From positions 1-8,243 of the forward strand of contig CAZVAO010000102.1 in the NCBI GenBank assembly GCA_964625175.1: 8,243 nt of DNA, in the 5' to 3' direction. The position numbers were made by a program, and so were the translations under genes. The first letter of the stretch is position 1. The number at the start of each line of letters is the position of its first letter. This document shows positions 1 to 6,133 of this stretch, piece after piece. The notes beneath the pieces were generated by a model, which worked only from the letters and a program-made list of their open reading frames with translations, was not told where the DNA came from and did no database searches. Origin of the DNA: CAZVAO01 sp964625175. GTDB lineage: Bacteria; Bacillota; UBA994; PWPR01.

Positions 1-16
1 TGGGATTTGTAGGATC

Positions 17-40
17 GGGGTTAGGGATAGGGGTTCGGGG
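17..40 (+). repeat. G-quadruplex-type G-run motif
   Basis: Four G-tracts of 4, 3, 4 and 4 bases are separated by three 3-nt loops (TTA, ATA, TTC). This meets the usual G3+N1-7 pattern for an intramolecular G-quadruplex on the plus strand. A related, degenerate G-run string occurs near the other end of the window (8155-8172). Whether it folds or has any function is not shown by the sequence. Confidence 0.6.
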
Positions 41-287
41 TGAGTATAAGCCCTATGTTGAGTAAATAGTGAGCATGATTTTGAAGAATATGTGAATTAC
101 TGTGACTATCGATTGAAGGGGCGTCACATTGAGGTGTGGGTGGAGGTTGTCGAAAAGTTGGAGGTAGACATTTTACTAGAGAACCCTGCCGTAGCCATGT
201 TTATGTTCCGTGCTATGATCTCATCCTCTAGTTCATCAATTGGCTGCTCCTTACCCCACGACCTTATTCCATTCCGATGAAACCCCG

Positions 288-330
288 TAAATGCAAAAAC
301 ACGATGCACTGCATCGTGTTTTTGCATTTA
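288..330 (-). terminator. perfect 43-nt palindrome, probable bidirectional terminator after groEL
   Basis: Two 21-nt arms (288-308 and 310-330) are exact reverse complements around a single central base at 309. As RNA, the GC-richer core CACGATGC / GCATCGTG (300-307 and 311-318) would form a stable stem with an ACT/AGT-centred loop. The core is flanked by AAAAA on one side and TTTTT on the other, so either strand would present a stem followed by a U-tract. That is the layout of a bidirectional intrinsic terminator. It lies about 147 nt past the groEL stop codon and is the only strong terminator-like structure there. The uninterrupted pairing outside the A/T tracts (TAAATGC / GCATTTA) is longer than a terminator needs, so a small mobile palindromic repeat is an alternative. 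Confidence 0.7.
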
Positions 331-477
331 CTGCTTAATTTCTCTATAAGAGATGTGTGGTTTCAAAATTGTGGAGAGGTCAAGGCGCGAGCATGTTCGT
401 GCAATGCTGGCGTACATATTGTACTCCGAATAAGCGAACATCCGAGTAACACAGAGATCTCCCGATTTGGAATCACA

Positions 478-2106
478 TTACATCATAGGCATGCCGCCGC
501 CCATACCACCACCCGGCATTGGTGGCTCTTCTTCTGGAATATCGGCAACCAGTGTTTCGGTTGTTAAAATCATTGCGGCAATACTTGCTGCATTCTGAAT
601 GGCAGAACGCGCCACTTTAGCTGGATCAACGATTCCCGCTTCAATCATATTAACATAAGCTTCGTTTAAGGCATCAAAACCGACACCCGTTTCACGTTTG
701 CGCACCTCAGCCACAATAACACTACCTTCTAAACCTGCATTAAATGCAATCTGACGTACGGGCTCTTCTAATGCACGATATATAATGCTTGCACCTGTTT
801 TAGCATCACCCGTCAAAGAATCAGCAATAGCTTTTACCTTTTCTTGAATCTCTACAAAAGCGGTACCACCACCAGAAATGATTCCTTCTTCAACAGCAGC
901 TCGTGTTGCTGAAAGGGCATCTTCAATGCGCAATTTGCGCTCTTTCAATTCAACTTCTGTGGCTGCGCCAACCTGAATAACTGCAACTCCACCAGAAAGC
1001 TTTGCCAACCGCTCTTGTAACTTTTCACGGTCATAATCCGAGGTCGTTTCTTCGATTTGTATTTTAATTTGCTTAACACGATTTGCAATTAGGGTTTCAT
1101 CTCCGTCACCATCAATAATCACCGTGTTCTCTTTATTAATCCGCACCTGATGCGCACGACCCATCATAGTTAATTCGGCGCTCTTCAATTCGAGTCCAAG
1201 ATCTTCAGCAATGACTTGGGCACCCGTTAAGATCGCGATATCTTCAAGCATAGACTTGCGGCGATCGCCAAAGCCAGGGGCTTTAACGGCCACTGCATTC
1301 ATTGTCCCACGCAATTTATTAACAACCAAAGTCGCTAAGGCTTCGCCTTCAATATCTTCAGCGATAATTAATAGCGGCCGACCTCGTTCAACGATTTGTT
1401 GGAGCAAAGGTAAGATTTCTTGAATATTGGTGATTTTACGATCTGTTAAGAGAATAAACGGATCATCTAAGATTGCTTCCATTTTCTCAGGATCTGTCAC
1501 CATATAGGGCGATACATAGCCACGGTCAAATTGCATACCTTCAACAACCTCAAGAGTTGTCTTCATGTTTTTCGACTCTTCAACCGTAATGACACCGTCA
1601 TTACCCACTTTTTCCATGGCTTCGGCGATTAAAGCACCAATCTCAGCCTCATTCGCAGAGATGGCAGCAACTTGTTCGATATCCTCTTTGCTGCGAACAG
1701 GAATGCTCATCTTAGCAATTTCCTCTACAACACATTCAACCGCTTTTTCGATACCACGCCGTAAAATCATTGGATTGGCACCAGCTGCCACATTCCGTAG
1801 GCCTTCGCGCACGATGGATTGAGCCAACAACGTCGCCGTAGTTGTACCATCCCCCGCAACATCATTGGTTTTCGTTGCGACTTCTTTAACCAATTGGGCA
1901 CCCATATTCTCAAACGGGTCTTCGAGTTCAATTTCTCGCGCAATCGTCACACCATCATTTGTGATCAAGGGTGAACCGAACTTCTTCTCCAAAACAACAT
2001 TACGACCCTTGGGTCCTAACGTAACTTTGACTGCATTTGCCAGAGCATTTACGCCAGCCTCAAGTGCTTTGCGCGCATCTTCATTATATTTGAATTGTTT
2101 GGCCAT
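478..2106 (-). CDS. groEL: 60 kDa chaperonin GroEL
   Basis: This encodes the large chaperonin subunit, which forms a double-ring cytosolic complex and folds client proteins in an ATP- and GroES-dependent cycle. The 542-residue length is normal for the family. Visible landmarks are the N-terminal equatorial ATP site with GPKGRNV (31-37), Asp51 in TNDGVT, and the GDGTTT loop (85-90). Asp396 in RIEDALSATR matches the hydrolytic aspartate (Asp398 in E. coli). The segment AVEEGIISGGG (404-414) follows, and the C-terminus is a flexible Gly-Met tail (about 532-542). The start is supported by AGGGAG on the minus strand (2116-2121), which overlaps the groES stop. The 13-bp gap to groES indicates one transcript. 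Nothing in the sequence is truncated or odd. Identification is essentially certain. Confidence 0.99.
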   Translation of the reverse strand: MAKQFKYNEDARKALEAGVNALANAVKVTLGPKGRNVVLEKKFGSPLITNDGVTIAREIELEDPFENMGAQLVKEVATKTNDVAGDGTTTATLLAQSIVREGLRNVAAGANPMILRRGIEKAVECVVEEIAKMSIPVRSKEDIEQVAAISANEAEIGALIAEAMEKVGNDGVITVEESKNMKTTLEVVEGMQFDRGYVSPYMVTDPEKMEAILDDPFILLTDRKITNIQEILPLLQQIVERGRPLLIIAEDIEGEALATLVVNKLRGTMNAVAVKAPGFGDRRKSMLEDIAILTGAQVIAEDLGLELKSAELTMMGRAHQVRINKENTVIIDGDGDETLIANRVKQIKIQIEETTSDYDREKLQERLAKLSGGVAVIQVGAATEVELKERKLRIEDALSATRAAVEEGIISGGGTAFVEIQEKVKAIADSLTGDAKTGASIIYRALEEPVRQIAFNAGLEGSVIVAEVRKRETGVGFDALNEAYVNMIEAGIVDPAKVARSAIQNAASIAAMILTTETLVADIPEEEPPMPGGGMGGGMPMM

Positions 2107-2119
2107 TTTTATCTACTCC

Positions 2120-2410
2120 CTACCTATTAATAATTGCCAGAATATCTGACTCTTTCATTACTAAATACTCAGATCCATCTATTTTGACTTCAGTACCCGC
2201 ATACTTTGAATAAAGTACGACATCATTCACTTTTACTTCCATCGCCATTAGATCTCCGTTATCTGCACGTCGGCCTTGTCCTACTGCGACAACTTTGCCT
2301 TCTTGTGGTTTCTCTTTTGCGGTATCAGGCATAATGATACCCCCAACATTTGTTTCCTTCTTCTTATCAACTTCGATAACCACTCGATCTGCTAAAGGTT
2401 TTATATTCAT
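2120..2410 (-). CDS. groES: 10 kDa co-chaperonin GroES
   Basis: This is the lid subunit of the chaperonin. A heptameric ring caps the GroEL cavity and closes the folding chamber. The 96-residue length is typical. The N-terminus NIKPLADRVVIE is the family signature. The mobile loop that contacts GroEL lies at about residues 17-33 and contains GGIIMP (23-28). The beta-barrel follows with VGQGR, VNDVVLYSKYAGTEV and the C-terminal ESDILAII. The start codon is set by a perfect AGGAGG (2418-2423 on the minus strand) 7 nt upstream. It is the first gene of the groE operon and lies directly behind a CIRCE operator and a sigma-A-type promoter, so HrcA-controlled heat induction is expected. No hrcA is present in the window. 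Confidence 0.99.
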   Translation of the reverse strand: MNIKPLADRVVIEVDKKKETNVGGIIMPDTAKEKPQEGKVVAVGQGRRADNGDLMAMEVKVNDVVLYSKYAGTEVKIDGSEYLVMKESDILAIINR

Positions 2411-2435
2411 TTCTCAGCCTCCTATTTTACGATTG

Positions 2436-2462
2436 TTAGCACTCTATATTACTGAGTGCTAA
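2436..2462 (-). promoter_or_regulatory. CIRCE operator (HrcA binding site) of groESL
   Basis: The sequence is TTAGCACTC, a 9-nt spacer, then GAGTGCTAA, which is an exact match to the CIRCE consensus with both 9-nt arms perfect. It lies 25 bp upstream of the groES start codon and just downstream of the predicted -10 box, so it would sit in the early transcribed region. In this family the HrcA repressor binds here, and heat stress relieves repression. The element can also fold as an RNA hairpin in the 5' leader. Confidence 0.98.
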
Positions 2463-2473
2463 TTACAGTATCT

Positions 2474-2501
2474 AATATACCAATTATAAAAAAAATGTCA
2501 A
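2474..2501 (-). promoter_or_regulatory. sigma-A-type promoter of groESL
   Basis: On the minus strand a consensus -35 TTGACA (2496-2501) is followed after 16 nt by TATATT (2474-2479). The predicted start point, near 2467, places the CIRCE element in the first transcribed bases, the standard arrangement for HrcA-controlled groE operons. TATTAG (2472-2477, spacer 18) is an alternative -10. The spacer is very T-rich on the transcribed sense strand. Confidence 0.85.
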
Positions 2502-2557
2502 GAGAAATATTAAAAAAATCCTTCCCTTAACAGATATTTATTAATTCAAGTCTAAAC

Positions 2558-3136
2558 TTATTCAATCACTTGATTCTCAGTTACAATCAGATCCATGGGT
2601 ACATCGTAGCGCCCTGTGGGAACGTGCTCTATGATTTGCATGTCGAAAGCTAAAGCAATCCTTTTGCAATCGTCCCGCACTTTCTTGGAAAACCGATCAT
2701 AATAACCACCACCATAACCCATGCGATTACGATGATTGTCAAAGGCGACTCCTGGAGAAATCACTAGGTCGATGTCTTCGACTAAAATTTCTTGACAAGA
2801 CTCACTACGCGGTTCTTGGATCCCATAATTCCCTAATCGCAAATCTTCCCAGCGTGTAATCTTAAAAATTCGCATCTCCTTCGTAGCAGGAATAGTCAAC
2901 GGAACGCCCACTATCTTGTTCGCCAACCAAGCCTCTTCAATTAACGATCTGGTACTCACTTCGCCACGATAATCAATGTAGACCATCACCGTTTTCGCAT
3001 TTTGATATGCTGCCAAATTAAGGACGACCTGACAGATTGCCCGATTTGCATATTCGCGAACACTTTGGCAAATCGCACTGCGTTGCCTAATGAGCTCTTT
3101 GCGTAACTGCCTCTTAATTGCTTTCATATTACTCAT
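2558..3136 (-). CDS. fthC: 5-formyltetrahydrofolate cyclo-ligase (methenyl-THF synthetase)
   Basis: This enzyme of folate one-carbon metabolism converts 5-formyl-THF to 5,10-methenyl-THF with ATP hydrolysis in the cytosol. The 192-residue length fits the family. The N-terminal basic stretch KRQLRKELIRQR (8-19) resembles the ATP-binding start of these enzymes. The diagnostic segment is SPGVAFD (127-133) followed by RMGYGGGYYDRF (138-149). One oddity is Arg136, where the usual FDxxGxR pattern has Gly (here FDNHRNR). The start at 3136 has GGGGGAG seven bases upstream, and the in-frame ATG three codons later is less well placed. It lies 30 bp after tsaD, probably in the same transcript. Between its stop and the groE promoter I see no clear terminator. 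The enzyme is also known as MTHFS or YgfA; the family call is firm. Confidence 0.95.
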   Translation of the reverse strand: MSNMKAIKRQLRKELIRQRSAICQSVREYANRAICQVVLNLAAYQNAKTVMVYIDYRGEVSTRSLIEEAWLANKIVGVPLTIPATKEMRIFKITRWEDLRLGNYGIQEPRSESCQEILVEDIDLVISPGVAFDNHRNRMGYGGGYYDRFSKKVRDDCKRIALAFDMQIIEHVPTGRYDVPMDLIVTENQVIE

Positions 3137-3166
3137 AACAAAACTCCCCCTGCCAGTATCTAAATC

Positions 3167-4195
3167 TTACTGAACCCATATTTCTTCATCCATCGTAATA
3201 CCCGCAAAAGCATTGACCTTCATGTCTGCAAAACGCCCCTGCTGATAATAATGATAGGCAGCGGCGCCTACCATCGCTGCATTATCTGTGCAGAATACCT
3301 TTTCTGGATAGATTAATCCAATTTGCTGTTCTTGCAGTGCATCCCCCAATTGCTCTCTAATAGCCGAATTAGCCGCTACCCCTCCCACTAAAGCGACTCT
3401 TTCCACCTTTTTTTCGAGGGCAGCACGAACCGTGTTATTCACTAATACATCAACGACAGCCTGCTGAAAAGAAGCTGCAATATCCGCCACAGGTACATCT
3501 TGACCGCGCTGCTCAATTTTGTGTATCTCATTGATGACTGCAGATTTTAAACCACTGAAACTGAAATCGTAGGTGACATCTTGGCTAAGTGCGCGAGGAA
3601 AAGCAAATGCGTTTGAATTCCCTGCCAGTGCTGCCTGCTCAATCAACGGGCCACCAGGATATCCAAGCCCGATGCGTCGTGCAATCTTGTCAAAAGCTTC
3701 CCCTGCGGCATCGTCTCGCGTGTGGCCAAGACGCATAAACTGAAGATGTTCCTCTAAATAGATAAGTTCAGTATGCCCCCCAGAAACGACTAGAGCCAAT
3801 AAGGGCAATTCCAATTCCGGTCGATTCAGGAATGCGGCATAAAGATGCGACGCTAAATGATTAACTGTGATTAATGGCTTTTGAAGTCCAAAAGCCAAGG
3901 CCTTCGCAAAAGAAAGTCCAATAAGTAAGGCCCCAATTAAACCAGGACCGGCAGTAACCGCGATGGCATCGAGATCATCCACCGTAAGGCCTGATGCTGC
4001 CATGGCTTCTTCATATACAGAAACAATGCTGGTAATATGACGGCGGGAGGCGAGCTCGGGCACCACCCCGCCATACAAACGATGGAGTTCTATCTGGGAA
4101 GCAATAACACTGCTATATACATGATGCCCATCTGCAATAATTGCAGCAGCTGTCTCATCACACGATGATTCAAGCGCTAGGATGATCTTACTCAT
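3167..4195 (-). CDS. tsaD: tRNA N6-adenosine threonylcarbamoyltransferase TsaD
   Basis: This is the catalytic subunit for the universal t6A37 modification. It transfers the threonylcarbamoyl group from TC-AMP to A37 of ANN-decoding tRNAs, working with TsaB and TsaE. The 342-residue protein carries the ASKHA fold. ALESSCDETAAAI is at the N-terminus (7-19), and the metal-binding HLASH has His113 and His117. VSGGHTEL (137-144), GEAFDKIARRIGLGYPGG (165-182) and SFSGLKSA (212-219) follow. The C-terminal DNAAMVG has the metal ligand Asp304. All signature residues are present. The start is preceded by AGGGGA lying within the end of rimI; only 5 bp separate the rimI stop from this ATG, so translational coupling is likely. 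Old names are gcp and ygjD. Identification is certain. Confidence 0.99.
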   Translation of the reverse strand: MSKIILALESSCDETAAAIIADGHHVYSSVIASQIELHRLYGGVVPELASRRHITSIVSVYEEAMAASGLTVDDLDAIAVTAGPGLIGALLIGLSFAKALAFGLQKPLITVNHLASHLYAAFLNRPELELPLLALVVSGGHTELIYLEEHLQFMRLGHTRDDAAGEAFDKIARRIGLGYPGGPLIEQAALAGNSNAFAFPRALSQDVTYDFSFSGLKSAVINEIHKIEQRGQDVPVADIAASFQQAVVDVLVNNTVRAALEKKVERVALVGGVAANSAIREQLGDALQEQQIGLIYPEKVFCTDNAAMVGAAAYHYYQQGRFADMKVNAFAGITMDEEIWVQ

Positions 4196-4200
4196 AGCAA

Positions 4201-4665
4201 CTATCCCCTATCCTTAATTTGCGGTTCCAAATGATACTTCCACATGATGATCGCATCTTCATTGTTATCACTATAATAGCGTACACGCCGTCCTTCGACC
4301 GTAAACCCATTATTCTCATAAAGTTTCTGCGCGGCAACATTCGATACCCGAACCTCTAGCGTCATATTCTTGGCACCTAACTCAATCGCCTTCGCCTGCA
4401 AAACGTCCATCATTTCTTGACCATAACCCTGCCGTTGGTAAAATGGATCCACGGCAATATTGGTAATATGGGATTCATCCAGTACGTTCCAAAGGCCGCC
4501 ATAGGCCACGATAATCCCATCTTTTTCTAAAACTAAATAAGTGGAATAATCATTGTTTGTTAATTCGTTAACAAATGTTTCTTCACGCCATGGCGTCGAA
4601 TAAGCCTTACGTTCAATGGCTAAAACTTGATCTAAATCTTCAAGTGTCATTAATCTACTTTTCAT
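4201..4665 (-). CDS. rimI: RimI-type ribosomal protein alanine N-acetyltransferase (GNAT)
   Basis: This is a 154-residue GNAT-fold acetyltransferase. RimI in E. coli acetylates the N-terminal alanine of ribosomal protein S18, and homologues next to tsaB and tsaD in Firmicutes carry the same name. Visible motifs are the acetyl-CoA pyrophosphate loop QRQGYG (77-82, the Q/R-x-x-G-x-G/A pattern), the strand ITNIAVDPFYQ (67-77), LEVRVSNVAAQKLYENNGF (103-121) with Glu104 and Tyr116 in the usual catalytic region, and RVRYYSDNNEDAIIMW near the C-terminus. It starts inside the end of tsaB (11-nt overlap) with AAGGA just upstream. This position between tsaB and tsaD is classic. The true substrate in this organism is not shown by the sequence. 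Confidence 0.95.
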   Translation of the reverse strand: MKSRLMTLEDLDQVLAIERKAYSTPWREETFVNELTNNDYSTYLVLEKDGIIVAYGGLWNVLDESHITNIAVDPFYQRQGYGQEMMDVLQAKAIELGAKNMTLEVRVSNVAAQKLYENNGFTVEGRRVRYYSDNNEDAIIMWKYHLEPQIKDRG

Positions 4666-5365
4666 TTCCTTGTTCCTTTGCCAGTCGGTTTTGCTCTGCA
4701 GCTGAAATACGCATATAGAAAGGCTCCAAAGAACGGATATCTGCTGGTTGCTCTGCCCTGTTTAAAGCGTTAGCTGTCAGGACAATGATAACGCCAGCAC
4801 GGGGGATATCATACACTGGATTGGTTGGCATGACTTGACATATGTCCCTCAGTTGTTCCAGGTACTGTACAACGCCATTACCCACAACACGTACGTTCTC
4901 ATAATTAATCAGTAAATCTCGCACTTCGTGGCTAGTCCTGCCAATAAAATAGGGGTGCTCTAAGTGAGGACGTCCCCTACCCGTGCTAAATAAACCCGCA
5001 TAGACTTCACCGCGTTGTGCTGAAATCAAAGCCAGAACAGGATCGGAACTCCCCCATACTCCTGCAGCCAATATCTCTAAAGAGGTAAAGGGATAAATAT
5101 CACAGTTCCAACTCAATGCGAGCCCTTTCGCAATGGCCAAGCCGATTCGCAAACCCGTAAACGACCCTGGTCCAACGGAGACCCCAATAGCCTCAATATC
5201 TTTGCCTGACAGCTTTGCAGTATCTAATGCTTGCTCAATAAGGGTCATTAAATAGTCCGAATGTGTATAATCTAAATTTAGGCTAAACTCTACTAAAATC
5301 TTCTCAGCCGTACCCAATGCAACCGTACAAACTTTGCTGGATGTATCAAATGCTAAGATTGCCAT
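4655..5365 (-). CDS. tsaB: t6A biosynthesis protein TsaB
   Basis: This is a non-catalytic ASKHA-fold paralogue of TsaD. It dimerises with TsaD and, with TsaE, completes the bacterial t6A synthesis machine. The 236-residue length is typical. Signature segments are AILAFDTSSKVCTVALG (2-18), a His-Ser at 35-36 and VSVGPGSFTGLRIGLAIAKGLA (62-83), the hallmark of TsaB/YeaZ. The C-terminal half is less conserved, as usual. It overlaps the upstream tsaE by 13 nt and the downstream rimI by 11 nt, which points to coupled translation within one operon. GAGGAG sits 11 nt upstream of the ATG, inside the tsaE coding region. Identification is firm. Confidence 0.98.
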   Translation of the reverse strand: MAILAFDTSSKVCTVALGTAEKILVEFSLNLDYTHSDYLMTLIEQALDTAKLSGKDIEAIGVSVGPGSFTGLRIGLAIAKGLALSWNCDIYPFTSLEILAAGVWGSSDPVLALISAQRGEVYAGLFSTGRGRPHLEHPYFIGRTSHEVRDLLINYENVRVVGNGVVQYLEQLRDICQVMPTNPVYDIPRAGVIIVLTANALNRAEQPADIRSLEPFYMRISAAEQNRLAKEQGNEK

Positions 5366-5826
5366 GCGTTTTTCAACTCCTCTAAGGCCACCATGCGATT
5401 AGGGGGTGGTATAATATCAATGTGACGCGCGTTGGCTTCACTCAAGTACTCGAGATTAATCTGCCAGTAGTCAAGCGGGAGATTGTCCGCGAAACGCCCA
5501 CCCCATTCAATTAACATGAGCCCTTGATCCCAAAACTCCTCAATACCTAGCTCCAAGAGATCATCATAACACTCTAAAAGATAGACATCTAAATGATAAA
5601 TCATGAATCGTTCCGCTTGGTATATATTTAAGTAGGTATATGAGGGACTCCGCACAATAGCGGCATCACCGCCAGCTCCGGCAGTAATCCCTCGTATTAA
5701 GGCGGTCTTACCGGTTCCCAATTCACCATTAATCAGCACCACGTCACCACGGCTGAGATTTTTCCCGAAATAATGGCCTAATTGGGCTGTTTCTTGTTCT
5801 GAATATGTGTCGAGGCTAAATCCCAT
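5353..5826 (-). CDS. tsaE: tRNA t6A biosynthesis ATPase TsaE
   Basis: This small P-loop ATPase acts with TsaB-TsaD in the t6A cycle. Counted from the ATG at 5826 it has 157 residues. The Walker A loop NGELGTGKT is at about 33-41, SPSYTYLNIY at about 60-69, HLDVYLL at about 78-84 and LIEWGGRF at about 105-112. All are typical of the TsaE/YjeE family. The frame stays open up to a GTG at 5865 and an ATG at 5862, giving up to 13 extra residues. I prefer 5826 because it has AAAGGTGG just upstream and places Walker A where the family normally has it. The upstream starts lack a Shine-Dalgarno and lie inside a strong inverted repeat (5853-5889). This is the first gene of the leftward operon. Confidence 0.95.
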   Translation of the reverse strand: MGFSLDTYSEQETAQLGHYFGKNLSRGDVVLINGELGTGKTALIRGITAGAGGDAAIVRSPSYTYLNIYQAERFMIYHLDVYLLECYDDLLELGIEEFWDQGLMLIEWGGRFADNLPLDYWQINLEYLSEANARHIDIIPPPNRMVALEELKNAWQS

Positions 5827-5852
5827 CCGTTCCACCACCTTTTTCAACGCTA

Positions 5853-5889
5853 CGATGACCATCACTTACTTTATAGTGATTAATCATCG
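5853..5889 (-). promoter_or_regulatory. two-block inverted repeat in the tsaE leader
   Basis: Plus-strand arms CGATGA (5853-5858) and ATCACT (5861-5866) are exact reverse complements of AGTGAT (5875-5880) and TCATCG (5884-5889). The internal loops are 2 and 3 nt and the central loop is 8 nt, giving 12 base pairs in two blocks. It lies between the predicted tsaE promoter and the preferred start codon. It could be an RNA hairpin in the leader or a dimeric-repressor operator. There is no following U-tract, so it is not an intrinsic terminator. Confidence 0.55.
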
Positions 5890-5908
5890 ATTGCTTGTTA
5901 TCATTTCT

Positions 5909-5937
5909 ATTCTACTAGAAAATACAAGTTGACACAA
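5909..5937 (-). promoter_or_regulatory. predicted promoter of the tsaE operon
   Basis: On the minus strand, TTGTGT (5932-5937) and TAGAAT (5909-5914) are separated by 17 nt. The -10 matches five of six consensus bases, while the -35 matches only the first three. Transcription would start near 5902. The -35 box shares bases with the -35 of the divergent ribU promoter. This is a prediction from sequence only. Confidence 0.5.
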
Positions 5938-5958
5938 TTCCAAGTATAAATATATACT
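5929..5958 (+). promoter_or_regulatory. predicted promoter of the FMN riboswitch-ribU operon
   Basis: A consensus -35 TTGACA (5929-5934) is followed after 18 nt by TATACT (5953-5958), or after 16 nt by TATATA (5951-5956). Transcription would start at about 5965, just ahead of the FMN aptamer, which is the expected distance. Its -35 overlaps that of the leftward tsaE promoter. Confidence 0.75.
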
Positions 5959-5970
5959 ATGGGAGAATAT

Positions 5971-6082
5971 AATACCTTTGGGGCAGGGTGCAATTCCCTA
6001 CCGGCGGTGATAGTCCGCGAGCATTTATGTTGAATTGGTGGAATTCCAATACCGACGGTAAAGTCCGGACGGAAAAAGGATT
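5971..6082 (+). promoter_or_regulatory. FMN riboswitch aptamer (RFN element)
   Basis: The conserved RFN core is present in order: GGGGCAGGGTG (5980-5990), ATTCCCTACCGGCGGTGATA (5992-6011), GTCCGCGAGC (6013-6022), TGGTGGAATTCCA (6036-6048), ACCGACGGTAAAGTCCGGAC (6051-6070). P1 closes by AAT-A-CCTTT (5971-5979) pairing with AAAGG-ATT (6075-6082). The aptamer binds FMN and in Gram-positive bacteria usually turns off riboflavin synthesis or transport genes when FMN is abundant. Here it precedes ribU, a standard target. The fold looks complete, with no missing helix. Confidence 0.97.
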
Positions 6083-6103
6083 AGGTTGCTTAGCAACTAC
6101 TTT

Positions 6104-6133
6104 AACTGTTCCCATTTTTGTGAACAGTTTTTT
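6104..6133 (+). terminator. riboswitch-controlled intrinsic terminator
   Basis: AACTGTTC (6104-6111) pairs with GAACAGTT (6122-6129) across a 10-nt loop, and a run of six T (6128-6133) follows. It lies 21 nt after the aptamer and 26 nt before the ribU start codon, so FMN binding most likely causes premature transcription termination. A 5-bp hairpin GTTGC-TTA-GCAAC (6085-6097) sits between aptamer and terminator. Confidence 0.9.

Larger units (their letters stand above)
1..477. other. gene-free region downstream of groEL
   Basis: No convincing intact gene is seen here. The left edge holds a run of G-tracts (17-40). Positions 62-280 have short open frames on both strands, none with a good ribosome binding site. 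Parts of them look protein-like: on the minus strand around 225-280 a segment WGKEQPIDELEDEI, and on the plus strand around 107-186 a segment RLKGRHIEVWVEVVEKLEVD. Both are loosely reminiscent of MazG-like nucleotide pyrophosphohydrolases, so this may be a broken and rearranged gene, but that is a guess. Positions 288-330 form a perfect palindrome (separate entry). Positions 331-477 would be the 3' untranslated part of the groEL transcript and show only weak hairpins, such as GTACA-TAT-TGTAC at 412-424. Confidence 0.6.

Noticed and set aside
388..399. CGAGCATGTTCG, resembling a Gram-positive SOS (LexA) box
   Set aside because: The half-site spacing is two bases too short and one half-site is altered, and it is not upstream of a gene.
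277..567. 96-residue plus-strand open frame
   Set aside because: It crosses the palindrome and runs antisense into the 3' end of groEL, has no ribosome binding site and resembles no protein.
2483..2488. Perfect TATAAT on the minus strand upstream of groES
   Set aside because: It lies only 7 nt from the TTGACA and no other -35 is placed 16-18 nt upstream. The TATATT further on fits better with the CIRCE position.
2546..2573. TCAAGT / ACTTGA inverted repeat at the fthC stop, as a terminator
   Set aside because: The stem is short with a 16-nt loop and no adjacent U-tract.
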